This document shows, piece after piece, positions 21,701-34,539 of a stretch of DNA of 64,000 bases. Origin of the DNA: Micrasema longulum. Its lineage: Eukaryota; Arthropoda; Insecta; Trichoptera; Brachycentridae. A program made the position numbers and the translations under genes. Location: the NCBI GenBank assembly GCA_022494885.1, contig JAGVSM010000240.1:1-64000 (forward strand). The letters run 5' to 3'. The notes under the pieces were generated by a model. The model did not search any database, had not been told where the DNA came from, and worked only from the letters and a program-made list of their open reading frames with translations. Positions within the stretch are counted from its first letter, which is position 1. Every line of letters begins with the position of its first letter.

Positions 21701-24700
21701 GTAAGCACAGGCTCAGCACCTCTTTACAATTTATAACTTCTTTCATACTTTATGAATGACATCCTTGTTTCGGGGGTTTTATTTTTTTTATGTTCTATTG
21801 TCAATGCATAATGAACATTACTAGTGGGTGATGTTAGATAAATTAAAACCTAACCCTTGAATTGTAAACATGACTACTAACAAGCGGAGTGTTTCATTTT
21901 GCAAAAAAGTGGCAATTGTTTGTAAAATAGAATGTGGCGCAAAATATGTTGAAGTGTCAACATTGTGAAAAAATACAAATGTTTATTTATCAGCATTTGA
22001 AATTTAGAAAGTGGTATGTTTGTAAGCATTTACATATTACAATTTTCAATAGTGACAATATGCAATGGCGATTGGATTAAAAAAACCTTTCTCTGGTATA
22101 ACAAGTAATGCTTATAACAAGCTAATTCACTCGATCCCGTTTTCCTCGTAATAACCAAGTTCAACTGTATTTATATACGAATTTTAAGGATCTTTACCGG
22201 TAACCTGTAATTGAACATGTTTTAAATAAAAAATATACAAATATTATAAATACATTTTCGTACAGAAAATTTGATATTACTTTATTGACAATTGACTTCC
22301 CATTGTAGTGGCCCCCCTGGAATGCATAGATCTTTTAGATATTCCGGAGCAGCTCTGTGCAGTGACTTATTTATACATAAGTCATAGTATGTATTCTACC
22401 CAGCGTAGCCAGAAGGTTGCATGCTTACCTATGTCGAAATTATCAGTGGCAAACTCCCAAAACAGACATCTGCCCCCTTCATGCGTAGGGACCCGCACCG
22501 TCAAGGTCTCTCCGTGCCCAACCTGCAGCACACCCCCTCCGCCGGCAGCATTCCTCACAGCCTGCTTGAACTGGGCCAGCCCATTCCTGGTCCACATGCT
22601 GGGAGATGCCACCGCATAGTTATCTACCAATGGAAAAAATACTCAGATAGTGAAGGAGAAAACGTTTAGAGGTTAATAAATACACATCGTCCGCCTAACT
22701 TGTAAAACTCGCAAATCCCAAAAATACTTCTTTTCAAGGGAGAAAAAAAACAGTGTTTACTTCAGCAGTGAAGTTTTTTTTAATACATTTTTTTAAAAAT
22801 AATGTAACACTATTTTATTTTCTTTTCTTTTTTCTTTTATTCAGGAAACATACAGTACAGTTACAAAGTTTAATATTTTACACAATTAGACTTAATTCTA
22901 ATGGACCAGTGAAGTTTCCATATTATAAAGCAATTATATGTAAGGTTAATTATAAAAGTATAAAAAAGAGAAGGAAAAAGAAAAACCTAAATGAAAGTTG
23001 TTTAAAAATTAAAATTTAAGTGAAAAAAAGAAATTTTAAAGTTTGTAGTTTGTAGTGAGTATATGATTATACTAGTTTTACACGCATATAGATTATTGGA
23101 AGTCCTAACAGAAAAGACCAAAATATCATTTTTTACCATCTGTGGATTTACGAGTTTTACAAGTAAGGGTGACATGTATGATTGACTTACTAAACCAACT
23201 ATAAAATGTATATTTAAAGAACTAAATTTGTTGCTATTTATTATATAATAAAAATAGAAAAACTTTGTTTCTAATTTAATATTTATTTAATTACCCAACG
23301 CTTATGAAGCTACACAAGCTTCCTTATCATGGTTTAATTTAGTACCTAACTAATAATATCCTATTTCATAATTTTAACAGTGTCTACTAAATACTAATAA
23401 TAAGTCAAGTCTTGGTGTCATCAAACAAAATATTTGGGGCTGTTTATTGCTGAATTTATGCGAATATTCATTACTAAAAAAATGAATGAAGTTTTTATAG
23501 CTTTGCAACTGGCGAAAAGCCGGTAACTAAATAAATATTAAACGGTTAGAAACAAATTGTTTTAATTTTAACTAAACCATGTTTTGATTGATACTACCAA
23601 AATTATTACATAGAAATTCTACACGGTAAATAAATATTTGAAACTTACCATTAGTAACAAAAGCATTTGATATAAAAATATTTACTAATTTGAATTGAAC
23701 TTTGCAATTGAATATTATATTTTATTAGGGATTTTTACAGCAATTACACAACAATAAGTAGAAATATGTTGACAATACTAGAGCCAAATTGAAAGTTCAC
23801 TGTTTAATAATACATAATACATATAGGAGAGAGTTTAGATAATCGTGTGTGTGACATTTAAAAACTCACATGTAACGCATATTCACATACTCCATTTTCA
23901 CATACGCAGATTAACAACAGTGATAGTTAATAATGTAAAAACTAAAAATAATTTTTAAAAACTACAAATTTTCCAAAACACATTAAAGATTGATTAAATT
24001 TATTCAATAGATTAGCGATAAAATCAATTCTCTTAGATTTTTCTGTAATAGTTTTCAAAATATTTTTTTTTTTTCAGTTTATTCTAAAATAATGAATACC
24101 TCCTTCATCCGACTGACTGTCTTCGTGCTGTTCTTGTGAACTATCTTCCGTCTGGTCATTTTTCTCGCCAAGAGACTTATGATTAGATCTGTTACATAAA
24201 GAACATTCCATTAGCAAGTTATAATAAAAACAGACACAAAAAATATTTTTTGGTACCATGTAATAACATCAAGTTCAATTGAATAAAAAGTAACATCTAG
24301 AACTTCTAAATTTAATTTTATATTAGTTAATTTCTCGGTTAATTTAAAAAAAAAAAATTATGTATCGTATTATCAGCACTATGATTTTTTCAAGTTTTGT
24401 ATTTCTGAAATTAATCAGCCTTTAAAGTCTCAAGTTCTCTTCCGCTTCTTGGTTAGTTCTGCATATTGGTTCGTTGACATTAAGTAAACTGGAAATCTTC
24501 CACAACTGTCTCATCATTGGTTGATTCATATGAACTAGTGACGTCGTTCAAAGTAGTTCATTTTATCAAAATATTTTTTTCATACATTTACAAGAAACTT
24601 ATATTTTTATACTCTGATTTTTACCGTGCGTAAGAAAATATTTTTTATAAATAATTTCCCGTAGGGCTGAAGTTCCTCATTGGAGAAGTAATTTCCCATA

Positions 24701-27700
24701 ACTTTGGTATCTAGTTTAATGACTTAATTTTGATAAAAACATCTTAAATTTGAATCCAAGAATTTTATTACATAAAAATTAAACACATACATACACCCCT
24801 TTTTCTTTATTTTTATTATTATCTTGATTGTAAATCATGCAAAGAAAAGAAGATCAGTCTGACTTCTAGAGAAATTAATAATAACAATGCCAAATGCTCC
24901 ATCATCATAATTGACCGTCATAGGTCGCAGTGACATCAGGAAAACATGATCCCAGTAGTAAAGTAGAAATATATACTATAAAGAGGTATATTTAAAATAT
25001 TCTTACTCATTGTCCTGAATTAGGAGATGTTTTTCGTTAGCTGAAAATGACTTATCTGCACATTCACTTTCTGTCTGTATTTGTTTATTGCTGTCGGAAC
25101 TTGGTTGGTTGGCCGCTTGGCGATTAAGTGATAGCTGCTGGATGTATTGAAGGTAATGTTGATCTTGTAGTTGTCGCACAAGAACAGCCTGCTGGTCAGG
25201 GTTACTTGGAAACTGTTGGCAAGCATACTGGAGGAACTGTTCGTATGTCTGCTCATTCAAGGCATCTTTTATGCGGCGGCTGAAATTTTGAAATAATACT
25301 ATTACTTACCAAAAACAATTAAATATAACATTCTATAATATAATAAAACTGTACAATAATTTAAACATGGACTAAAGACTATGCTGTAATCTAGCACTAG
25401 ATTACAATTAAGACCTGAAAAATATGTAGCTTATTTATGTTTGAACAAACTTTTTACAAAATTATAAAGCAGTGAACCAATTACAACATAATATATAATA
25501 CTTGAAAACAGAAAATTTATAGAAATAACAACAAAAAAGTGTTCATAAGAAGAAAGTACAAAAAAAAGAAACATAACATGGGTAAAAAAAAAAATATTTG
25601 TGAAAAATAAACATAAGTTTGAAATGATTAATAACAAAGCAAAAAATAATAATGAAAAAAATCCAGCAAAGTAATATTTAAAAAGAAATAAGAATGCAGT
25701 AATAACTAATCACCTAATCATAATAAACATATGAAAGGGAAAAAAATCCAATTTGTGTAATATATTATTTTTTGTTGTTTAAAACAATTTCAAAGAAAAA
25801 ATATTTTTTTTAGCTTTTTTAATAATCATCAAATCCAAACCCGATGTTGCATAGGGCATTGCATCAAGTAAATGCAATGAATGTATCTCGATTTCCTGTT
25901 ACAGGAAGGTTAAGTTATCAGTCTTACGCTTCAGGTACCAGTCTAGGGACAGTGAAATATTATTATTAATTATTAGTGAAACAAATATTTTAACAAATAT
26001 TTTATGTCGACCCTCTCAGGAGTTTATTTATAACGGAAATCATAGTCTTTTTAATAAACACAAGGTATAAGTAAACAATTTAAAGACCAATAACAGATTT
26101 CACATTCATATTTATTATGAATACAGAAGAAGGGGAAAAAAATAAATACTAAAAAGGAAATATTAAAAATTTAAATAAAAATTATATAAAAGGGAGAAGA
26201 CATGGTATGGTGCCATCCCTCCTATCCTCTTCTCTCTCTCGGTTTCCATAAATATAAATATTTAAAATTTCACAACCAACAATTCGATAGTAGGTGTATG
26301 TAAAAGTTAAGCAGAAGATGAATTTAAAATGTCTTTTTAAAAAAATTTTTTTTTAGTAAAATGGAGTTGCATATCAAATTTGATGCTTTTGCCAATGTCA
26401 TGTTAAATTATTTTATAAACAAACTAGTTCGCAGTAAAGTGGTAACAGACCTGATGAAACTATAGTATTTACAGTGTAATATGTCGATGTCACTAAAAGT
26501 GACATTATAGGTAGCCTGTATTCTTTGAAGGGTGCTTATATTCATATAATTAGTTTATAAAGAGAAGAAGTTTAGAAGAGATATCAAGTCTTGTTTGTGT
26601 TAATATTTCGAGATTAGGAGTTAGTATACTTCTTTATAAAAACATTTAAGTCTGTAAGTGAAAATTCTTGATGGAAGTTCATTGTAATTTATTATATAAA
26701 TAAATGTGTGTAAAACAATTTATGGATTAAAGTATCACTCTTCTTTTCTTTATATAATAAACTTCTTTATAAATATACATACATCTGCTCCTCTTCACTG
26801 GCCTTTTGTTGTTGTAGTCTTCTCTGTTCCTGATCTGTGTTTTTCTGTATTTCCGCCAATTCTTTCGATTCTTCATCTAGTTTATTTCTAAAAGTACATT
26901 TTACTATTAAATCAAATAATCAAAGATAATAACATTTTTATTTACACCGTGGTTTTTCGCATAAAACTTGAATAGCAATACATATAGTGAAATGTGTAGG
27001 CGCAATGCTTATCTATTTAAAGTAGATAAGTCAAAAGATATAAAATAATTGTGGTCATTAAATATTTTTTACTGCATACCAAGTTGCGATATTTATATAA
27101 ATATCAACTACGCTCAACTAATTTCATTTTTGTTTCATTTATTTATTCATTAACAATATAATTCTATAAGTCCCAACTCCATGTGGCTAAAGCCCTGTGT
27201 TGAGTTGGGACGAATAATATGGTATTCAGAATATCTAAAAAATAGAACATCATTAAAAAATAATACATAGCACATCAATATAAAAAGAACAGACATTTGA
27301 TTTATTTGAAACTACTAACTCAAATAATTAAAAAATCATAAAGAAATTTCTATTCAAATCTCTCCCCCCAAGGAAAATCCAGTCTGAACCTCCATATCGA
27401 AAATAGCTTTTATCCTTGAGAGCTTAATACAACCCTCTAAAATATTAAACACTCTCGGTGTGATAAATGAGAAGTGCCTCTGAGTAAAAGCAGTGCGGGT
27501 TTTGGGTATAACAATCCGCGGGGATGAAAGTCCAGTAATCGATGAGACACACACTTGCCAAAAGATTTTACTTAAAATATAGTGCAATGACCGAAGAAGC
27601 AACTCAGAATTTTTATTGAATACAATACATCATTTTCGGCAAGAACAACAGTATTGCACATAAGAAATCTGTCCACATAAGAGCAACGTCCTGGAGTACA

Positions 27701-30700
27701 TTAACGTCATTCCCCCGTGGAGACACAAACAACAAAAGGTTGCAGCTTATAAAGAGATCACAGGGTGTGGTAATGTCAGTCAGCCCAACCAAGTCAGTCT
27801 ATTCCAACATTCCGCATATTTATTTGCACATGTAATAAATACACATTAACCTTAAACATCATTTCTTCTGTCCATCTCCAACTGGAGTACGAGCTCCAAC
27901 CATCCCCAAAACCAGCAAAATCCTACATTATGCTTTGTAGGATTACATATGCTAAAAGTTAAATTATGAGGGATACTTTTAATCGCCATTTTGTAATAAG
28001 TTATAACTTGATGTAAGAAATAAAGATAACAAGGATGTATATTTAAAAAAATATAAATATAGGTAATTATTAAGTTAAGGCAATTTCAAACTATGATTTG
28101 CATGTTCTGCCGAAAACAAAACATAATATAAACGTTAACTTGTAATTTTTAATTTCACAAAAACCATTTGTGGTATTATTATTGTTATACACATAAAGCA
28201 ATAAACCCTCAAACACTTACATTAGTTTGAAATAAAATAAATAGATAAATCAAGTAAGAATCGGTTTGTGGTTCCCGGTAGTGGATCTTAGGTTTTAGGG
28301 ATCTTAGGTTTGAAAAATCCGCTCCACCCCAGCTTGATTTCCATTTTATGAAAAATATACAAACAACTTACTTTTGGAATTTTTTCTCATCGCTATCCTT
28401 TTTATTTGCTTCTACATATGTTTTAAATAGGGGACACAACCTGCGACAAATAAAACAAAAGCAGCGCTTGAAATCCGGAAACATTTTTGTTTTTACCACC
28501 AAAACATTACACAGCACATAATATTTCAAATTAACAAAAATATAAAAGCGTTTCTTTGCGTTTGAATTTGGCAATTTTAAGATGCTTCTTTAATAACAAT
28601 TTACGAGTAGTTAAAATAAGGAATTTACTATGAATTATAAACTCTTCCCTGCATGTTAAACTTGTCTGTATCTGATTGGATGAATAATACAGTTCTGGGT
28701 GTGAAATAGAACCAGAACTCCGGACAATTGTTTTTAACAAGATGACTACTCTCAGGTAAAAATCCTGAAAATGTAAACCGAGTATCGGATAAGTCCACTT
28801 TGAAGTGTAATGGTTGGCACATTTGCCTACTATCTTGAGGTTCTGGGTTCGATTCTTAGTAAACTCCACATGATATGTTTATTAAAAAGGAGGCACCTGA
28901 AGTAGGTGGCATATTACCTTCATGTAACAGATGATCGAGATTATTATTTGAAGATGGTTGAAGTTCTGGTTCCTTTTCAAAGTTATGAATAAGTTTTGAT
29001 ATAGAAAATAGTTTGAGGCGCGAGACGAAGACGGCAATCTCTACCATTGGTCAGAGCATAAACGGAAGTATCTCATACATCGATTGATTTGTGGATCGCT
29101 TCGAAAGATGACCAGTTATTTGAACGCGGGATTCGTAAGCTGCCTGAAAGATGGGAGAAAGTATTCACTCCAAAACAAACAAACCGGTCAGAAGGCAGCT
29201 GTCAAACTTAAAAACAAACTTTCCTGTGTAATGCCGAATATCAAAATAACCAGAAATAAATAGTGGCGTACGTAGGGATACCAGTAATCAAAAAATAAAC
29301 TCATCACTTTTAAATTTCAGTAGGTACGTGAGGTAAATAAAAGCCCTTTTCGTACCAGATGGTGATAGGGCACTGTATTCGTACACTAAATGCAGTGTAT
29401 ATCAATCATATGTTACATAAAGGTAAGGTGATCAACCTCACGCTTCAGGTGCCAGTCCAGGAACATGAAATATTGCAGTGAAAAACCACCTTTTAATAAT
29501 CAATATTTGATAATAATAATATTTGGTTGATTTATATAGTGCCATTTATGTGAAAAATCACCGCAAGGGCTCTTTAAAATTTTATACGTAAACTTACATT
29601 CTAACTAAGCTAAAGTGACATATTATATTTTCTGATTTAAAATTGAGGGAATGATAAACTAAAGTTGGAGATTTTAGTTGAAATATGAACTGACTGGGAC
29701 TGTCTATGATTCGTAAGTTTGAAGGCAATTGATTCCAGGCAGAGGGGCCGGCAACGGCAAAAGCACAATCTCCAAATCTAGTGTTTGGGCAGCGCCGGAT
29801 GTTGACAAGTTTTCCTCTGCCCGAATCAAATGCTGAATAAAGAGCAGATTTTCTTTGACATGTATTTTCCCTAATACGTGTCGACCTTCCCAGGAATCGA
29901 ATCCGGAACCTCAAGCATGGTAGGCGAATGCGCCAACTACTTCTTTGCGAGACAAATTTATCTCCACTCGATTTCCATATTCAGGATTTTTACCTGAGAG
30001 CATCTTTTGAGTCGAAAGCACTCATCATGGATTCTGGTTCTATTTCACAAACAGAACTATATTTTAATCTGTCTGGACACAGATACATTTTAAATTTTTA
30101 ATATTTGAATATATATTTGGGATGAAAGGGTTAAAATGGTATTCCAATGAAAACACAAATCATCAATAATTAATTTAGTCCAGTAGTTTGTATATGCACA
30201 TTATTAAATATCAATCACCTTGATAATAAAACCTTGACTAGAAAGACACTTAATATAATAGTTACTATACAATTAATACACTAACAAACATTGAAAATCA
30301 CGAAATAAACTTTTCGGGTAACATTAAAAATTTAACATTTTGAACAACACTAAAATGTAAGCATGTTTGGGAATAATTTAAATTAAGTTTGTAAGTATTG
30401 TAGAAATTGTGAATGTAAACTGAATAAATAAAACACAAATATCCTGGGTTTCAAGTTTAAACCTATCATCTGTCAGCTATATAATTATTAAACCTTGTTA
30501 TCATAGAGCAATGAATAGGTAAGTAGCAAATGTCTATTAAGATGTGGCAAATTCAATCAAGATAGGGAGTCGAATGTCTAAGAAATGTTTACTCACCTAT
30601 CTAGCATATGTATAAAACCAACTATCGCCTGAGTATGAGACATATTCCCTAATTCCAGCCATGCCGATCTGCGGTCTCTTCCTATCACATCTAAAACACC

Positions 30701-31064
30701 GAGTGGGGGCGCAGTTTTTTCGTTGAATGGTCCATGAATCGCTTGCTGTGTATACGCAATGAGTTTAAGCTTATCTTCATAGCTTAAATGTAACGCTTTT
30801 CCTTCTTTATCTACAAAACCAACACAATTTAGATTTGCCGACGAAGTTATATTAATTTTTGACGTTTATTTGACAGCTACGGTAACAAATTAAAACAAGT
30901 GACAGGCTTCGCAAAGTACCTTTGTAAAAGCTCAACCCGAGTCGGTACACTTCTTTTAATGTTAAGCCCCATTTCTGATGTTCGTCCTCTAGAATCCCTT
31001 GATCAGTGTCAAGGGATAATTTTTCTAATCTAACTTTGACACCCCCTTCACCACCGACAGCCAT
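18744..31064 (-). CDS. ACBD3: ACBD3/GCP60, Golgi acyl-CoA-binding and GOLD domain protein
   Basis: Golgi adaptor. In the family it binds giantin through the GOLD domain, recruits PI4-kinase beta through the Q-rich region, and has an N-terminal acyl-CoA-binding fold. Ten coding exons, all in frame: 30920-31064, 30597-30810, 28372-28440, 26783-26887, 25007-25279, 24100-24188, 22429-22623, 21208-21321, 20698-20825, 18744-18860. The product is 482 aa (human about 528). ACB domain about residues 32-130 ([43 protein letters not shown]); charged Q-rich coiled coil about 143-269; acidic linker about 270-299; GOLD about 300-482, with [13 protein letters not shown] and the invariant end [13 protein letters not shown]. 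The N-terminal extension is shorter than in mammals. The gene is complete. The last intron (18861-20697) carries a jockey-type LINE, and others carry MITE and dispersed repeats. Candidate poly(A) signal (AATAAA, minus strand) near 18552-18557. Confidence 0.95.
19700..19945 (+). repeat. Dispersed repeat D
   Basis: AGTTTACAGCAACACAACAA, CCGTCCGTTACACGTTTGTT and AAACCAAACCAAAAATT match 58405-58575 in inverse orientation. In ACBD3 intron 9. Class unknown. Confidence 0.6.
20040..20665 (+). mobile_element. Jockey-like LINE 3' end, partly open
   Basis: A 127-codon frame (20063-20446) reads [20 protein letters not shown] and [17 protein letters not shown], the thumb region of RT. One stop separates it from [20 protein letters not shown]. 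It ends near CTGGGCGTTTATAAATAAAT. Sister of the minus copy at 3.2 kb. In ACBD3 intron 9. Confidence 0.75.
20905..21090 (+). repeat. Dispersed repeat C
   Basis: AGCCACTTAAACCAGCCAAT, TATGAGCCCTAAAAAGGCC, AACTCCCTAGGAGGTGAAAT and ATTTGGACAAAC in the same order as at 16.4 kb, in ACBD3 intron 8. Confidence 0.75.
22695..23170 (-). mobile_element. MITE family G, copy 2
   Basis: Left CTAACTTGTAAAACTCGCAA, right CGAGTTTTACAAGTAAGG. The inside ends match copy 1 in reverse orientation, including the TAGGACTTC..AATAATCTATAT stretch and the CTGAAGTAAA..CTGTTTTT stretch. It lies in ACBD3 intron 6. Confidence 0.75.
23720..23835 (+). repeat. Dispersed repeat F, second copy
   Basis: Same blocks as at 8735-8850, in ACBD3 intron 6. 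AT-rich and non-coding; class unknown. Confidence 0.7.
24470..24681 (-). mobile_element. MITE family A, copy 3 (inverted, partial)
   Basis: It ends with CTGAAGTTCCTCATT, the reverse complement of the family's left terminus. It contains the segment TTCATATGAAC then TGACGTCG in inverted order compared with the 57.3 kb copy. It lies in ACBD3 intron 5 (24189-25006). Confidence 0.65.
25845..26005 (-). mobile_element. SINE family A, inverted, headless
   Basis: Reverse complement of the family 3' part (TTGCATCAAGTAAATGC, TTCCTGTTACAGGAAGG, TCTTACGCTTCAGGTACC), ending near GTCGACC where the head would start. In ACBD3 intron 4. Confidence 0.65.
27130..27640 (-). mobile_element. LINE 3' end with 3' hairpin
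   Basis: Minus frame 27354-27602 reads [20 protein letters not shown], a RT C-terminal motif. The 3' UTR carries complementary GTCCCAACTC (27170-27179) and GAGTTGGGAC (27202-27211), and the element ends in an ATAAATAAAT-type tail. Confidence 0.6.
28665..28955 (+). mobile_element. SINE family A with 5' extension
   Basis: Head GAAGTGTAATGGTTGGCAC, B box GGGTTCGATTCTT, 3' part ACCTTCATGTAACAGATGATC. It is preceded by about 130 bp (GAAATAGAACCAGAA, CTCAGGTAAAAATCCTGAAA) also present, inverted, at 29950-30080. Confidence 0.7.
29390..30080 (-). mobile_element. SINE family A, inverted, split by a LINE
   Basis: The 3' part lies at 29390-29511 (GTAAGGTGATCAACC, GCTTCAGGTGCCAGTCC). The tRNA-like head lies at 29876-29945 (GGAATCGAATCCGG). 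The 5' extension lies at 29950-30080. The interval 29512-29875 is LINE, so the LINE is younger. Confidence 0.7.
29512..29875 (-). mobile_element. CR1/L2-like LINE 3' end inserted in a SINE
   Basis: The minus frame reads [20 protein letters not shown] then QLPSNLR, the typical end of CR1/jockey RT proteins. The 3' UTR has GAGCCCTTGCGGTGATTTTT. Its boundaries interrupt a family A SINE. Confidence 0.7.
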
Positions 31065-31379
31065 TTTAAAGAACTATAAAACTGAATTATCTAGAACGAG
31101 AAAGACGTAAGCGACTACAAACAGAAACGTCAACAATCCTAGAAACCAATGGCTATACATACGGTATTACCATTGTGAAAATATGAAAATAGGAACCGAT
31201 TTTTTTTAAATGATAAAAGGTGTTTCATTTTGGCTTTTACATTACCGTCAAACATGACAATTTTGCCAAATCCTTTACAAAATCAAGTTTTAAAGTAAGA
31301 AAAGTTACTGGTATCATAAAAATTACATTAGGTAAGTATCACTCCACTTTTAATTAAATTTTTTAAGGGATAACCCACT

Positions 31380-31552
31380 GTGCCTCTATTTTAGAGGCTT
31401 GTCAGCAGGTAGGAAAGAGGGGGTATGGAATGAAGTTATTAAAAATACCCGTAGCGCCCAAGTAATTGAAAAAGAAATCTTTCATGTAAGTGGCAGGAAT
31501 CGATCCCGCGACGCGTTTCACAGTTAGCCATTTAACCGACTGCGCCTGCCTA
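31380..31552 (-). mobile_element. Third tRNA-like SINE or tRNA remnant
   Basis: The minus strand reads GGCAGGCGCAGTCGGTTAAA, CTAACTGTGAAACGCG and CGGGATCGATTCCTGCC. The head is compact, with A/B-box-like motifs, and 3' sequence extends to about 31380. It does not fold as a full tRNA by eye. It lies just upstream of the ACBD3 start codon. Confidence 0.5.
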
Positions 31553-32114
31553 CATTAATAGAAATGAAATCAAAAAGTTTATCATTAATAACGGTCTTAA
31601 AAAATCTTATCACTAAAAGATTAACACGGAGTAACCCCAGATTAGTTTATTTCAAAACAAAACAATGAAATTACATAAAAAAATAAAAAAAAGAATGTTT
31701 GAATACAGTTGTTGTATTATAATTGTTATTTGCCATTCTAGCATTTTATTTGTAGTTGTTTAGACTAAGAAAATATAAACCGATTTCAGAAAAAATATTG
31801 TTAAAGAAATTTAGGATTCTGGATAAACATGCATTCTTATTATTATTTGTGCTTGATATACCAACATGAAACATCTGTTGAAGCCGAGTTGTATGTCAAG
31901 AGATAATTTTAATTTTCTCAAGGAGTTGAAGGCAATCCAAGTTGATATTGATTATTTTGTGGAGCAAGACGGTATCAGTGATGGTTCTAGATTGCAATGC
32001 ATCAATTTTGTGACATGGTGCAGCTTCTTCTTTGTGGCTTTATGTGATTATTCTGACCATCTATATACTCTGTTTTATTCCTTTATTTATTGACTATTTA
32101 TTTTTTAATACTAT

Positions 32115-32440
32115 AGTAGGGCCTCGCTAATCCAGACCTTGCTTCTCTGATGATCGTGGTAATCCGGATGGATGGGGCAGGGGCATTTCATCTTCAGAAG
32201 CGGTGGGAGCATTGATTACTGCTTTGGCTGAATATAACGAATTTGATAGCCACAAAGTTATATTTCTACTTTGACTAAGATACCACACATTTGAAATGAA
32301 GTTGGAAAAACATAAGCAGATAACAGACTTTTTTAAGACTTCATTTAAAACTCTCAGCCGTCCTACATGTTTATTATTCACTATTGGTAATATTGTTGAT
32401 GTTGTCTGAAATTTCTGAAGTTGGACATCCATGTTTCATT
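32115..32440 (-). mobile_element. Possible Tigger/pogo-like element end
   Basis: AGTAGGGCCTCGCTAATCCA followed by GGTAATCCGGATGGATGG resembles the CCTCGxTAATCCGGA termini and subterminal repeats of Tigger-type elements. A 101-codon minus frame ends inside it and may be a transposase tail; I could not confirm this. No matching opposite terminus is seen. Confidence 0.4.
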
Positions 32441-32734
32441 ACCATTAAAGTATTGCAGACTACAATTCGGATGCCTTTCCATACTCAGTCGTTCCAAATA
32501 AAAAGGTAGTACCTAGCAAAAATTTAAGTGTGTTTTTTAATGCCATCTGATAAATAATTGTAATTTTTCTTAACAACTTGGTGTAGTAAATACATCTAAA
32601 ATGTAAAAAAAATACATTTTGATAAATATACGGCAAAAAATACTAAATATATAAAACCTCAAAACTTTACATGTTGGTTACTGCCTTACTTGGAACGGCA
32701 GTACTGTACTTGCTATATAATATGTATGTTACAG

Positions 32735-33265
32735 CCCGATTATCATTTTAACCGGAATACATATTGGCTAGCCAAATCACAAAATGGCTCCGTATTGTAA
32801 AAGGGCCAATCAACAATTAGTCAGATTGAATGTTGGCTGAATAAACCACACATCACATTATTTAATGGTATATTTTATCATTTATTTCAACTGATCAAAC
32901 GATCAGCCATAATTATTATGTAAAAGGGGCCAAGGTGGGCATTTCAGGTAAAAAAAAAGGACATCTACTCAACACTACTGCGAGAAGAAATATGACATGA
33001 TTAGTATAGCCCCAATGATTGTTTTATTGTATATAACCTTATTATTAAGAAAATACCCCAAGAGGCAATGGTCTGTGTAATACCCACACAGCAATGTTTT
33101 GATGTGTCATGTGAAGTTAAGTTAGTTGTATTTCCTGCAAATTTTAATAAAACAGTTAAGAACATAACAAAATTATTTTTATATTATTAAATTAGTCACC
33201 CTAACGCTTACTCTAAACTATGTAAAATCTTTGCCAACTTACATATCAGCTAAACGGGGTTAGCT
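32735..33265 (+). repeat. Dispersed repeat E, second copy
   Basis: CCTTATTATTAAGAAAATAC, TGTGAAGTTAAGTTAG, TTAGTCACCCTAACGCTTAC and CAGCTAAACGGGGTTAGCTG match 16.5-16.8 kb. The upstream GGCTAGCCAAATCACAAAAT matches the inverse of 16895-16915. Confidence 0.55.
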
Positions 33266-33539
33266 GAATTGAGGACCTTGCATGAAGATTTAGTTAGAAA
33301 AATAAAAAAAACTGTTTAAAAAAATAATGTTCATCCCTGAAATTATACACAAAATTAAAATATACCCATTTTAACGCATTACAGTATAGTTTTTAGAGTT
33401 ATAAAATAAAATTATTTATGTTTATATTATGTATAAAAAATTATCTGCATTTAAAGAATTATAGCAGAAGTATGTAGCAATTAAAACACGCTGATATATT
33501 TTTAACACACAAATACGAATATAAAAATTAAAATAGAGA

Positions 33540-33725
33540 TTGTCAAGATATTTCAAAGATGAACCTAATAAAGATCAACATAAAAGAAATATGGATGATC
33601 AGATATAGGCAGAATTGTAAATAATACTCAGGGTATACAGTGATCACTTAAAATAGCCAATCCCAGGTCACAGGCTATACAAATGGCAAGATTTCCATAT
33701 TCCATTTTAGAGGTTATCCAACTAG
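33540..33725 (+). repeat. Dispersed repeat C, diverged
   Basis: AGAAATATGGATGATCAGAT, AGGCAGAATTG and CACTTAAAATAGCCAATCCC parallel the 16.4 kb copy with many changes. Confidence 0.55.
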
Positions 33726-34539
33726 TTGAAGGATTTATATTTTCTACTAGTTGTAAATAACAAGAATTGAAAATGATAATTAAATTGTAGATGGTAGTAA
33801 ACAGAGCAAAGTTCGAGCCACCTGCAATACCTCCACAGGAACACGATCCATCCTCACCCACAGTTTATAATTATTATATATATAAATATGTACTTACGGG
33901 AAAATTCATTAAAATAAACATTGATAGAAAAAACTATTTATTGGCACATTAAAAAATACATACTAGTAACAAAATTATGGTTTTATTATTTTGAAACAAC
34001 ACTTCACCTACACAAATTGAGCTTCATATACCTACAAAAGAAAATAATTCATTTTTATTTTTAATTGTGAGCAAAAGATTGAATGTTTTTTTTTAATCTC
34101 CACCACACTGTTAATAATCTAAAACCATCAATCCAACAAGTGGTCATGCATTGATAATTTATTTGCGAATTGACCAAAACAATTAATGAAAAAGTAATTT
34201 AGTTAATTTTCACACAAAATTCAAATTCATGCATTTTCGCTTAGAGCTAAGACGAAAATCTCTCTTGGCACTGAAATAGTAGTAGGTGTTGATTAAACAG
34301 GGTCTTTCACTGAAGGAGTTCGAAACGTTATTCAAAATAACATTTTTACAGTTATGTTATATAGTCATCATATTAAAGATATTCGTGGATTATGATTTTA
34401 TGCCAAGTATTTAAGAGATCCGAGGAATATAGATCAAGCTGAAAGACAGTAATTATGTACATGTAACCCCCCGTTGATCGCGACACCGGCGAGTGCAGAT
34501 TTGTTGTAATGCAATATTTTTCGCAATGTAGTTTAGAAA

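Noticed and set aside
22308..22669. Plus-strand frames over ACBD3 exon 7
   Set aside because: Shadows of the GOLD-domain exon on the minus strand.
31480..31552. Functional tRNA gene
   Set aside because: A- and B-box-like motifs, but too short and no convincing cloverleaf; called SINE-like.
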